From Kribbella antibiotica (GTDB taxonomy: Bacteria; Actinomycetota; Actinomycetes; Propionibacteriales; Kribbellaceae), in assembly GCF_004349055.1 (NCBI RefSeq), contig NZ_SMKX01000038.1, forward strand, positions 1-63,412: DNA of 63,412 nt, written 5' to 3'. Numbering within the stretch: the stretch's first letter is position 1; every line of letters begins with the position of its first letter. The notes beneath the pieces are model-generated. The model saw only the letters and a list, made by a program, of their open reading frames with translations. It had not been told where the DNA came from and did not search any database. Of this stretch, positions 16,754 to 25,201 are shown piece by piece. The position numbers were made by a program, and so were the translations under genes.

Positions 16754-16806
16754 AGACATGGCAGGGTGGCTGGCGGGACACTCTCAGAACACTTAAGCGG
16801 GGGTGA

Positions 16807-17559
16807 GTGCGCGTGGAGCGTGAGCAGGTCGAGCTAGAGGCTCCGGGACTTGACCGAAAAGGGACCCTGATCCGGTACGGGCACTATGGCCGTCCTGTGC
16901 TGGTGTTCCCAAGTGAGCAGGGTCGTGCCTGGGACTACGAGAACAACGGCATGGTGGGCGCGGTCGCCGACCTGATCGAGGCCGGCCGGGTGAAGCTGTA
17001 CTGCGTCGACTCGTTCGACGACCTCAGCTGGTCCGACCGCAGCCTGCCGCTGGAAGAGCGGGCCCGCCGGCACAACGCGTACGAGTCCTGGATCCTGGAC
17101 CAGGTCGTCCCCGCGATCGGTGCGGACACGCCTGGCGCCACCGACATGATCACCACCGGCTGCAGCCTGGGCGCCTTCCATGCGCTCAACTTCGCCTTCA
17201 AGCGCGCCGACCTCTTCCCGGTCGCGATCTGCCAGTCCGGCAACTACGACGCCGCGAGCTGGCACGCCTGGGGCGAGCGCGGCGAGGCGACGTACTTCAA
17301 CAACCCGGCCGACTACCTGCCGAACCTCGAGGGTGAACATCTGGACTGGCTGCGCCGCCGCCTGTTCCTCGTGCTCACCGTCGGTCAGGGCGACTGGGAA
17401 ACCCACCCGACCGGTTCGTTGCCGTCGGCCCGCGCGATCGACGCCGTACTGAATGCCAAGGGCATCCCGCATGAGCTCGACCAGTGGGGGTACGACGTAG
17501 CCCATGACTGGCCGTGGTGGCGCAAGCAGATCGCCCACCACCTGCCCCGATTTGTTTGA
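16807..17559 (+). CDS. Esterase family protein (alpha/beta-hydrolase)
   Basis: A 250-residue compact alpha/beta-hydrolase of the putative esterase family. Strand beta-1 region GRPVLVFPSEQGRAWDYEN is followed by VKLYCVDSFDDLSW, nucleophile elbow TTGCSLGAFHA, and YDVAHDWPWW with the catalytic His near the C-terminus. The acidic residue is probably in VGQGDWE. No signal peptide. GTG at 16807 has a G-rich SD (GCGGGGG). It ends nine bases before the ATP-grasp gene, whose SD lies at this gene's stop. Such an esterase beside an ATP-grasp protein recurs in actinobacteria (recalled, not checked), but the biochemical role is not known to me. Confidence 0.8.
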   Translation: MRVEREQVELEAPGLDRKGTLIRYGHYGRPVLVFPSEQGRAWDYENNGMVGAVADLIEAGRVKLYCVDSFDDLSWSDRSLPLEERARRHNAYESWILDQVVPAIGADTPGATDMITTGCSLGAFHALNFAFKRADLFPVAICQSGNYDAASWHAWGERGEATYFNNPADYLPNLEGEHLDWLRRRLFLVLTVGQGDWETHPTGSLPSARAIDAVLNAKGIPHELDQWGYDVAHDWPWWRKQIAHHLPRFV

Positions 17560-17568
17560 GGAGAACCT

Positions 17569-18807
17569 GTGGCTGACAACTCTCGGCACCTGATCGGGCT
17601 GCTACTGGGCGCCGAGGAGGACTGGCCGCAGGCGTTCGAGGCGCTGCTCCGGCGGGTCGGCTCGGTGACGGCCGGTGGCAAGACACATGAGTTCGAGACC
17701 GAGCGGCTGACCATCGAGCCGTTCGACCTGAACGACCCGGTCAAGGTCGAACTCGTCATCGACCGGCTCGCGTACTGGTACTACCACCCGCGCGAGTGGC
17801 TGAAGAAGGCCGCGCTGATGAACGGCACCTACCTGCTGAACTCGCCGTTCACGTTCCAGGCGATGGAGAAGCACTCGGCGTACTGCGCGATGCTCCGGCT
17901 CGGGCTGAAGATCCCGAAGACCGTCCTGGTGCCGTACAAGAACCCGGTCGACAACGTCCGCTGGGCCTACACCTCGGCGAAGTACAACAAGACCTTCGAC
18001 CTGGACGCGATCGCCGAGGACCTCGGCTACCCGCTGTACATGAAGCCGTTCGACGGCGGCGGCTGGCGCGGCGTCTCCCGGATCAACGACAACGACGACC
18101 TGCACCGCGCGTACGACGAATCCGGCGAGATGCTGATGCACCTACAGGCGACGGTCGAGTACGACAAGTTCGCCCGCGCGCTGTCGATCGGCGCCGAGAC
18201 CATGGTGATGGACTTCCGCCCCGAAGAGCCGATGCACAACCGGTACGCCGTCTCGCACGGATTCCTCTCGCAGTCCGCCGGACACCAGACGGTCGCGATC
18301 AGCCGGATCGTGAACGCGTTCTTCGGCTGGGAGTTCAACTCCTGCGAGATGCTCGTCCGCGGCGATTCGGTGCACCCGATCGACTACGCCAACGCCTGCC
18401 CCGACGTCGCAGTCACCTCACTGCACTACTACTTCCCCTGGGCGATCAGCGCGCTGGTGAAGTGGTCTGTCTTCAGCCTCGCCACCGGCCGGCGCAGCTC
18501 GGTCGACCTCCAGACCGACAAGTACTTCGCCATCGCCGACGACGAGTCGCTCGACTACGACGCCAAGATCGAGGCCTACCTCGCGCTCGCCGACGCCCAC
18601 TTCGACACCGTCCGGTATCACGAGTGGTGCGCCGAGAACCTGCCCGACTTCGACGCCCGGGTGCGCGACTGGTTCAGCGGATCCGAGTTCACCGACATCC
18701 TCCGCGAGACGGTCGTGGCGACGTACCCGACCGACGAGCAGGAGAAGTTCCAGGCGCACTTCCAAGGCCTGATCAACCTCTGGCTGGCGGACCAGTCCGA
18801 GCGGTAG
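17569..18807 (+). CDS. ATP-grasp domain protein (carboxylate-amine ligase fold)
   Basis: A 412-residue ATP-grasp enzyme. PLYMKPFDGGGWRGVSRI contains the ATP-binding Lys and glycine-rich loop, and FNSCEMLVRGDSVHPIDYAN carries acidic metal ligands and the Asn usual for the fold. Members ligate a carboxylate to an amine or thiol using ATP via an acyl-phosphate. The N-terminal 130 residues form the substrate-facing region. GTG start at 17569 is supported by GAGGAG six bases upstream. Between an esterase and an amidohydrolase in a co-directional operon, it may build an amide or ester-like conjugate that the hydrolases edit. Substrate unknown. Confidence 0.82.
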   Translation: MADNSRHLIGLLLGAEEDWPQAFEALLRRVGSVTAGGKTHEFETERLTIEPFDLNDPVKVELVIDRLAYWYYHPREWLKKAALMNGTYLLNSPFTFQAMEKHSAYCAMLRLGLKIPKTVLVPYKNPVDNVRWAYTSAKYNKTFDLDAIAEDLGYPLYMKPFDGGGWRGVSRINDNDDLHRAYDESGEMLMHLQATVEYDKFARALSIGAETMVMDFRPEEPMHNRYAVSHGFLSQSAGHQTVAISRIVNAFFGWEFNSCEMLVRGDSVHPIDYANACPDVAVTSLHYYFPWAISALVKWSVFSLATGRRSSVDLQTDKYFAIADDESLDYDAKIEAYLALADAHFDTVRYHEWCAENLPDFDARVRDWFSGSEFTDILRETVVATYPTDEQEKFQAHFQGLINLWLADQSER

Positions 18808-18823
18808 TTCTAGGCTGGGCGGT

Positions 18824-19693
18824 GTGCTCCTCGACGAAGAAGTCCCTGCCTGGTGGGCAGGACTGGGCCTGGACGGCCTGATCGACGTCCACGTCCACTT
18901 CCTGCCCGACCCCGTGATGAACGCGGTCTGGAAATACTTCGACGCCGCCGTCGAGCACTACGGAACCCCCTGGCCGATCACGTACCGGACGTCTGTCTCC
19001 GAGCGCCTCAAAACCCTTGATTCGCTGGGAGTTCGGGCCTTCCCGGCCTTGGTCTACCCGCACAAACCCGACATGGCCGCCTGGCTCAACACCTGGGCCC
19101 GCGACTTCGCCGCCGCGACGCCCGGCTGTGCCGTGAGCGGCACGTTCTACCCCGAAGCCTCCGCCTCTTCCTACGTTCGCGAAGCCCTCGACCAAGGCAC
19201 CCGCATCTTCAAAGTCCACCTTCAAGTAGGCGACTACGACCCCCGAGACCCCGTCCTCGACGACGTCTGGGGCCAACTAGCCGAAGCCGGTACGCCGGTA
19301 GTCGCCCACTGCGGCTCCGGCCCCATCCCCGGCCGCCACACCGGCCCTGGTCCCATCGGCGAGGTCCTCCGCCGCCACCCCCTGTTGACGGTGGTCGTGG
19401 CTCACCTCGGCATGCCCGAATACGCCGAGCACCTGGACCTCACGTCGTACCGGAACGTCCACCTGGACACGACCATGGCCCTAACGCCCTTCACCGAATC
19501 CCTGATGCCCTTCCCCCGCTCGCTGGTTCCGCGCTTGGGTGACCTGGCCGACCGCATCGTCCTGGGCACCGACTTCCCCAACATCCCCTACCCCTACGCC
19601 ACCCAACTCCAGGCCTTAGCCGACCTCGGCTTAGGCGACGCCTGGCTCCGAGCCGTCTGCCACGACAACGGCGCCCGCCTCCTAGGCCTCTGA
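18824..19693 (+). CDS. Amidohydrolase family protein (TIM-barrel metal hydrolase/decarboxylase)
   Basis: A 289-residue member of the amidohydrolase-2 (ACMSD-like) family. DVHVHF near residue 22 is the metal-binding HxH motif. VVAHCGSGP and VVVAHLGMPE supply further His ligands, and VLGTDFPNIPYPY carries the conserved Asp. Reactions in the family include hydrolysis and decarboxylation of ring or amide compounds. GTG at 18824 sits seven bases after TAGGCT, a -10 hexamer, so besides operon transcription it may have its own leaderless promoter. Last gene of the esterase/MFS/ATP-grasp series; stops two bases before the convergent LRR gene. Confidence 0.82.
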   Translation: MLLDEEVPAWWAGLGLDGLIDVHVHFLPDPVMNAVWKYFDAAVEHYGTPWPITYRTSVSERLKTLDSLGVRAFPALVYPHKPDMAAWLNTWARDFAAATPGCAVSGTFYPEASASSYVREALDQGTRIFKVHLQVGDYDPRDPVLDDVWGQLAEAGTPVVAHCGSGPIPGRHTGPGPIGEVLRRHPLLTVVVAHLGMPEYAEHLDLTSYRNVHLDTTMALTPFTESLMPFPRSLVPRLGDLADRIVLGTDFPNIPYPYATQLQALADLGLGDAWLRAVCHDNGARLLGL

Positions 19694-19695
19694 AT

Positions 19696-21315
19696 TCAGC
19701 CTTCGCGGAGCTGACGGGCGAACGTGCGGGATTCGGCTTCGTGTTCGGCTCGGCTGATCGCGAGGTTCACGCGAACGTCGTCGTCCGTCTTCGATCCCGT
19801 GTCCAGCTCAAGCAAACAGGTGGCTGCGGCCCGCAGGTCTGCGAGGCTCTGATCGTCCAGGTGGCTGCCGTGGAGGTTGAGTTCCCACAGGGCAGGCAGG
19901 GCGGCCCAGGCAGTCAGCGCCTTCGCGGACCTGATGGTGTTGTCTGCCAGGTTGAGGCTGTCGAGATCCGCGGTTGCCGTGGTGAGACTGATCAGGTCCT
20001 CGTCGTTCAGCGCACAGGCGGCGAGGTCCAGGCTCCGGCCGGGGAGTCGCTCGGCCAACGGCCAGCCAGTCAGTTGGTTGTAGGAGAGATCGAGGATCTC
20101 GAGCTCGCCGGTGTTCAGGAGCTCGGGAACAGCGACCGCCGTGAGACCGGTCGCGGCCAAGTGGAGTTCGGCGAGGTTGATCGCGTTGTGGGACGAGGCC
20201 CAAGCCACCGCACCGGCGTCGCCGATCGGCTGGATCTCCGAGCGCTTGCCGGACAGATCGAGCCGCTCCAACGCCGGCAGGTCGACGTCGTGCGCCAAGT
20301 GCTGGGCACCGGACTCGGTCAGGTAGTTCTGCCGAAGGTCCAGAGTGCGAAGGGCCGAGTACGTGCCGGTGAAACCCTCCGCGGCCACGTCCGAAAGGGC
20401 GATGTTCTGCAGGCTGACGCTGTCGAGACTGTCGTGGTCGAGCACGGCGAGTACATCGATCATCGCGGCGTCGCCGAGCGGAAGGTCCTTGATCGTCAGG
20501 GCAGTCAGTCGAGAAAAGATGCCACTGGCAACAATTCCGGCCAGTCCCGCAGGACCGAATCCCTGCCGATCACGGCCGGCCGGGAACCCGAGCAGACCGA
20601 ACTCACGCAGGGCAGACAACGTCGCGGCCGCGAAGAACGTCGTACAGGCTGCGTCGTCCTCGGCGACGACCTCGCCGACGGAGAGACCGGCCGAGCTGGG
20701 CACACCATTCCGGCTGCAGCGGAAGCCGATCGTCAACTGCTCGAGCTGCGCGAGCTCGGGGCGAGCCGCGAGGGCTCGGGCTTCATCCAAGCTGTGGACG
20801 AGCACTGTGGCGGAACGCAGTTTGCGGGCAACCCCTGCGCGCAGAAGATCGGTCAAATCAGGAGCGAGCAGGCTGACATGACGCAACCGGAGTGGACGGT
20901 CGGCCGGCGGGCGGAACGGCTGCGTCGTTCCGCCGCCACTGATCAGATCAAGCGACTCCAACTGACTCAAGGCCGGGTTGGCCGCTAGACCCACAGCATC
21001 CCGGGTCCTGAGCACGCGCAGGTGTTCCCACCCTTGCAGATCCATGCCGAACTGCTCCGTCGACAACGACCGAGCCAGCCGCCAACCCGCCCCGCCAGCA
21101 CCGAAAGCCTCTCGAGCCTCATAGGGCCAATCCGCAAGACCCTCCTCACAAAGCGCTACCAGCTCCTCCGGGCTCCCTGCTCGATCCACCGCGGCACACA
21201 GCACCCGAAACGCCAACGCACTCGGCGGGCCGCTGAGAACCCGCCCAATCTCCCCCACACCATCGATCACGGCCGCCACCCTACGGGGCAGCCCGCCACG
21301 CGCCGCCTTGAGCAC
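19696..21315 (-). CDS. Leucine-rich repeat protein
   Basis: A 539-residue protein. The N-terminal 100 residues are helical (VLCAAVDRAGSPEELVALCEEG), of the kind found before LRRs in some actinobacterial and myxobacterial proteins. From about residue 120 on come irregular leucine-rich repeats of roughly 24 residues, for example LRTLDLRQNYLTESGAQHL, LERLDLSGKRSEI, LEILDLSYNQLTGWPL and LWELNLHGSHLDDQSL, forming a solenoid. No signal peptide or membrane segment, so cytoplasmic. LRRs usually bind other proteins, but nothing nearby suggests a partner. The start (GTG 21315) is the first in frame and not strongly supported. Confidence 0.78.
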   Translation of the reverse strand: MLKAARGGLPRRVAAVIDGVGEIGRVLSGPPSALAFRVLCAAVDRAGSPEELVALCEEGLADWPYEAREAFGAGGAGWRLARSLSTEQFGMDLQGWEHLRVLRTRDAVGLAANPALSQLESLDLISGGGTTQPFRPPADRPLRLRHVSLLAPDLTDLLRAGVARKLRSATVLVHSLDEARALAARPELAQLEQLTIGFRCSRNGVPSSAGLSVGEVVAEDDAACTTFFAAATLSALREFGLLGFPAGRDRQGFGPAGLAGIVASGIFSRLTALTIKDLPLGDAAMIDVLAVLDHDSLDSVSLQNIALSDVAAEGFTGTYSALRTLDLRQNYLTESGAQHLAHDVDLPALERLDLSGKRSEIQPIGDAGAVAWASSHNAINLAELHLAATGLTAVAVPELLNTGELEILDLSYNQLTGWPLAERLPGRSLDLAACALNDEDLISLTTATADLDSLNLADNTIRSAKALTAWAALPALWELNLHGSHLDDQSLADLRAAATCLLELDTGSKTDDDVRVNLAISRAEHEAESRTFARQLREG

Positions 21316-21384
21316 GGTTCAGGCGTTTCGAGGGGCGTCTGATGACTGATCGGAGCTCAAGGAGCGGCTGGCGGGATCTACCCG

Positions 21385-21413
21385 TTGCCGGGTCGATTCC
21401 AACGTTGTACTGT
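21385..21413 (+). promoter_or_regulatory. Sigma-70-like promoter for the GH2 gene
   Basis: TTGCCG (21385-21390) and TACTGT (21408-21413) are separated by exactly 17 bases, a good housekeeping promoter. Transcription would begin near 21420, giving a leader of about 30 bases with GGGAGCT as SD before the ATG at 21452. Confidence 0.55.
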
Positions 21414-21451
21414 CTTCTGGACCTCGCCTTCTCTTCCTTCGGGAGCTACCT

Positions 21452-23263
21452 ATGACACAGCCTCGTGCCGAGTACCCGCGTCCGCAGTTCGTGCGGAACG
21501 AGTGGGTGAATCTGAACGGTGAGTGGCAGTTCGAGATCGATCGGTCGGACAGTGGGCTGGAGCGGGGGGTGCGGGAGCGGGAGCTGGCGCAGAAGATCAC
21601 CGTGCCGTTCGCGCCCGAGTCGCAGCTGTCCGGGGTCGAGGACGTCGATTTCATGGAGGCGGTCTGGTATCGGACCACCGTCACGATCCCCCAGGAATGG
21701 GAAGGCAAGGAAGCCGTCCTGCACTTCCAGGCGGTCGATCATGACGCGACGGTCTGGGTGAACGGGACCGAGGTGGTTCGCCATCGGGGTGGGTTCACGC
21801 CGTTCAGCGCCAACCTCAGCAAGGTTGCCAAGCCGGGCGACGAGGCGACGATCGTGGTGCGGGCCCGGGATACGCACAAGGGGCCCCAGGCGCGCGGTAA
21901 GCAGAGCCAGTTGTATTTCAACCACGCCTGCCTCTACACGCGCACGACCGGGATCTGGCAGACGGTCTGGCTCGAGGCGGTGCCGACAGTGCACCTGAAG
22001 CGGCCACGGATCACGCCGGATGTCGCCGGCTCCAGTTTCCACCTGGCGGTGCCGGTTTCGGCCAACAAGCCGGGCCACAAGATCCGCGCGACCCTCAAGG
22101 ATGCCGATGGCGAGGTGACAACCGCCGAGGTCCGCGCCGACCTCGACTTCGCACCGCGGCTGACCCTGCAGGTCCCGGCCGACCGCGTCAGGCTCTGGGA
22201 CACCACAGACCCCCACCTGTACGACGTCCTCCTCGAACTGATCGATGCCGACGGCAACGTTATTGACACCGCCGACAGCTATGCCGGACTGCGGTCGATA
22301 TCGGTCAACGGCCAGGCGATCCTCATCAACGGCAAGCACGTGTTCCAGCGACTCGTGCTCGACCAGGGATACTGGCCGGAGAGCCTGATGACGGCGCCCA
22401 CCGAGGAAGCCCTGATCAAGGACATCGAGCTCAGCATCGCGGCCGGGTTCAACGGCGCGCGCCTGCACCAGAAGGTTTTCGAGGAGCGCTTCCTCTACCA
22501 CGCGGACCGTCTCGGCTACCTGGTTTGGGGCGAGTTCGGCGACTGGGGTTCCGGTGTCGGGCACACCGGCGACGACAACCAGCAGCCGACAGCGTCGTAC
22601 GTCGCGCAGTGGCTCGAGGCGGTCGAGCGCGACTACAGCCACCCGAGCATCGTCGGTTGGTGCCCGCTGAACGAGACGCACCAACTCCTGCACGACCGCA
22701 TCACCCAGCTGGACGATGTCACCCGCGCGATGTTCCTTGCCACCAAGGCGGCTGACTCGACCCGGCCGGTCCTCGACTCGTCCGGGTACTCGCACCGCGT
22801 TCCCGAGACCGACGTCTGGGACTCACACAACTACACGCAGGACCCGGCCGAGTTCGCGCAGGAAATGGCGGGCCTGAAGGACGGAACGCCGTACGGGAAT
22901 CTCGGCGGGCCGGAGGGTCGGCCGATCTCCCAGGCCTACAACGGGCTGCCGTATTTCTGCAGTGAGTTCGGCGGCATCTGGTGGCACGCGGAGAAGGCGG
23001 CCGCCGGCAAGAGCGGCAACAGCGAGGACTCGTGGGGCTACGGCCAGCGGGTTGCCGATGAGGAGGACTTCTATGTTCGCTTCACCGGTCTGGTCGACGC
23101 GCTGCTCGATGACCCGCTGATGTTCGGCTACTGCTACACGCAGCTCACCGACGTCTTCCAGGAAGAGAACGGGATCTACAACTTCGACCGCAGCAGCAAG
23201 CTCGACGTACCGCGGATCCAGGCGGCGCAGACCCGCCCGGCCGCCTACGAGAAGAAGGACTGA
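21452..23263 (+). CDS. Glycoside hydrolase family 2 protein (beta-galactosidase/beta-glucuronidase superfamily)
   Basis: A 603-residue cytoplasmic retaining glycosidase. Residues 1-190 form the sugar-binding jelly roll (WVNLNGEWQFEID, VWYRTTVTIPQEWEGKEAVL, FQAVDHDATVWVNG). An Ig-like domain lies at about 190-280 and the TIM barrel from 290. GWCPLNETH gives acid/base Glu408, and FCSEFGG gives nucleophile Glu505, the standard GH2 pair. Being about 600 residues and lacking the extra C-terminal domains of LacZ, it is nearer the short glucuronidase or uncharacterised GH2 forms. Sugar specificity cannot be read from sequence. Stop overlaps the convergent YeiH-type gene by 19 bases. Confidence 0.9.
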   Translation: MTQPRAEYPRPQFVRNEWVNLNGEWQFEIDRSDSGLERGVRERELAQKITVPFAPESQLSGVEDVDFMEAVWYRTTVTIPQEWEGKEAVLHFQAVDHDATVWVNGTEVVRHRGGFTPFSANLSKVAKPGDEATIVVRARDTHKGPQARGKQSQLYFNHACLYTRTTGIWQTVWLEAVPTVHLKRPRITPDVAGSSFHLAVPVSANKPGHKIRATLKDADGEVTTAEVRADLDFAPRLTLQVPADRVRLWDTTDPHLYDVLLELIDADGNVIDTADSYAGLRSISVNGQAILINGKHVFQRLVLDQGYWPESLMTAPTEEALIKDIELSIAAGFNGARLHQKVFEERFLYHADRLGYLVWGEFGDWGSGVGHTGDDNQQPTASYVAQWLEAVERDYSHPSIVGWCPLNETHQLLHDRITQLDDVTRAMFLATKAADSTRPVLDSSGYSHRVPETDVWDSHNYTQDPAEFAQEMAGLKDGTPYGNLGGPEGRPISQAYNGLPYFCSEFGGIWWHAEKAAAGKSGNSEDSWGYGQRVADEEDFYVRFTGLVDALLDDPLMFGYCYTQLTDVFQEENGIYNFDRSSKLDVPRIQAAQTRPAAYEKKD

Positions 23264-24345
23264 AGGACTAGCGAACCAACCGCGACCAGGATCCAGAGAA
23301 TCGCTCCGAGCAGGAGCGGCCTGGGTCCTGCGTCGCGCAGTTCCCGCGGCCGCAACGACAAGCCGATCGCAGTCAGCGCGGCAGTAATCAGGCAAGTACC
23401 GATCAGGCTCAACGTCGGCAGCCACCCATCCGGCACGGCGCCCGCCGAGCGCAGCCCAGCCGCCGCGATGAACCCGAGAAGGAACAGCGGCACCAGCTTC
23501 TTCCACGGCAGCGGACCCCGAGTCGACGCCGTCGACCCGTCATACGAAGCGCCCTGCACGTCGAGGGCCCGCGCCGCCCGGTTCTCCCGGCGAACCTTCA
23601 AGGCGACCAGGGTCAGCACGATCGGGATCAACGTGAGCGACCGAGTCAGCTTCACGACGATCGCCTGATCACCTGCACTCTGGCTGTACGCATATCCGGC
23701 CGCAACCACCGATGACGTGTCGTTGATCGCCGTCCCGGCCCACAACCCGAACGCTTCCGGACTCATCCCGAGCAGATGCCCGAGTGGCGGAAACGCCAGC
23801 ACCGCAACGATGTTGAAGGTGAAGATCGTCGCCATCGCATAAGCGACCGACGACCGCCGCGCCCCGATCGCCGCCGTCGCGGCCGCGATCGCCGAACCGC
23901 CACAGATCGCCGTCCCGACACCGATCAAGATCTGCGTGTCATCACGCACCCCGAGCAGCCGCCCGAACAACCACGCGCCCCCCAAAGCAAGGGCGAGCGT
24001 GCCCAGCATCACCGGCAACGACGACAGCCCGACCTGAGCGACCTGCTGCAAGGACAGCCCGGTCCCCAGCACGACGATCGACAGCTGCAGCAGATTCTTC
24101 GACGCGAAGTCGATCCCCGGCCGGAACACCTCGGAGCGCACCCGCGGGAAGGCCAGACCGGCCAGCACCCCGAACACGATCCCGAACACCGGCCCACCCA
24201 CGACCGGCACCAGCCGGCCTAGCGGAACGGCCACGGCCGCGATGGCCAGCACGACAATCAGCCCCGGCACCGGCCCACGCCTCGGAAGCAACCGCCGAAA
24301 GGAGAAGGAGGCAGTGCGCAGTGGCCTAATCTCAACCTGCACCAT
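23245..24345 (-). CDS. YeiH/UPF0324 family membrane transporter (putative sulfate exporter type)
   Basis: A 366-residue integral membrane protein with about ten helices. Family landmarks are FASKNLLQLSIVVLGTGLSL, ILIGVGTAICGGSAIAA and the WAGTAINDTSSVVAAGYAY segment. Members, for example YeiH, are often called putative sulfate exporters; sulfonate or sulfite-related export has been proposed in some bacteria. A longer form would start at an ATG (24393) lying inside a perfect 12-base palindrome that looks like an operator, so the ATG at 24345 with GAGAGGGG upstream is preferred. Divergent from a GntR regulator, which probably controls it. Confidence 0.85.
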   Translation of the reverse strand: MVQVEIRPLRTASFSFRRLLPRRGPVPGLIVVLAIAAVAVPLGRLVPVVGGPVFGIVFGVLAGLAFPRVRSEVFRPGIDFASKNLLQLSIVVLGTGLSLQQVAQVGLSSLPVMLGTLALALGGAWLFGRLLGVRDDTQILIGVGTAICGGSAIAAATAAIGARRSSVAYAMATIFTFNIVAVLAFPPLGHLLGMSPEAFGLWAGTAINDTSSVVAAGYAYSQSAGDQAIVVKLTRSLTLIPIVLTLVALKVRRENRAARALDVQGASYDGSTASTRGPLPWKKLVPLFLLGFIAAAGLRSAGAVPDGWLPTLSLIGTCLITAALTAIGLSLRPRELRDAGPRPLLLGAILWILVAVGSLVLQSFFS

Positions 24346-24381
24346 CAGCCCGGCCCCTCTCCGCCACGACGTACGCCGAAG

Positions 24382-24393
24382 ATGTACGTACAT
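24382..24393. promoter_or_regulatory. Perfect palindrome ATGTACGTACAT, candidate GntR operator
   Basis: Twelve-base perfect palindrome in the 91-base region between the YeiH-type transporter and the HutC-subfamily GntR regulator genes. The position between divergent genes and the TGTAC half-site fit an operator bound by the adjacent GntR protein. Confidence 0.5.
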
Positions 24394-24436
24394 TTAAGCT
24401 AAGAGATGACCGGACATTTGGCAAATCGGAGGACAG

Positions 24437-25201
24437 ATGCCAGCGCTGGACCGGACAGGCGGCGAACCGCTGTGGAAACAACTCCAAGCGGACCTCGTGC
24501 GGCGCATGCGTGCCGGCGAGTTCGACGCTGCCTTCCCCGGTGAGATGACGCTGGTCGAGATGTACGCGGTCAGCCGTCACACCGTCCGCCAGGCCCTCAG
24601 CCAGTTGCGGTCCGACGGCCTGATCGTGGCCGAGCGCGGCCGCCAGCCCAGGGTCGCCACGGTCCCCGAGATCCAGCAGCCCATGGGCGCCCTCTACAGC
24701 CTGTTTTCCTCCGTCGAAGCCTCAGGCCTCGACCAGCACAGCGTCGTCCGCGCGCTCGACATCCGCGCCGACGGAGTCATCGCCGCCCGCCTAGAGCTCG
24801 AGGCTTCCATTCCCCTGCTCTACCTGGAGCGCCTCCGCTACGCAGGCGATGAGCCGCTCGCCCTAGACCGCGTCTGGCTGCCAGCCGAGATAGCTGCACC
24901 GCTCCTGGACGCCGACTTCACCCACACCAGCCTCTACAACGAGCTCTCCGAGCGCACCGGCCTCCGGCTGGACCACGGCCGCGAAGACATCCGCGCGGTC
25001 GCCCCAACCGCCGCTGAGCGCGCCCTGCTGCACTGCCCAGCCGACGCCGCGGTCTTCTCGATCATCCGCCAGAGCACCGCGCAGAACCGCCCAGTCGAGT
25101 GGCGGCACACGGTAGTCCGCGGCGACCGCTTCGCGCTCTCGGCCGTCTTCTCCGAGAACACCGGCTACCGCCTGACGGCAGCCCAAGCTCACGGCTGGTA
25201 G
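24437..25201 (+). CDS. GntR-family transcriptional regulator, HutC subfamily (UTRA domain)
   Basis: A 254-residue regulator. The winged-helix N-terminus reads PLWKQLQADLVRRMRAGEF then SRHTVRQALSQLRSDGLI, classic GntR. The UTRA effector domain follows from about residue 85 (PLLYLERLRYAGDEPLALDR, SLYNELSERTGLRLDHGRED, RQSTAQNRPVEWRHTVVRGD). It would release DNA on binding a small molecule. ATG has GGAGGACAG directly upstream. Divergent from the YeiH-type transporter gene, its probable target. The 3' end overlaps the convergent LysR gene by 13 bases. Confidence 0.9.
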   Translation: MPALDRTGGEPLWKQLQADLVRRMRAGEFDAAFPGEMTLVEMYAVSRHTVRQALSQLRSDGLIVAERGRQPRVATVPEIQQPMGALYSLFSSVEASGLDQHSVVRALDIRADGVIAARLELEASIPLLYLERLRYAGDEPLALDRVWLPAEIAAPLLDADFTHTSLYNELSERTGLRLDHGREDIRAVAPTAAERALLHCPADAAVFSIIRQSTAQNRPVEWRHTVVRGDRFALSAVFSENTGYRLTAAQAHGW

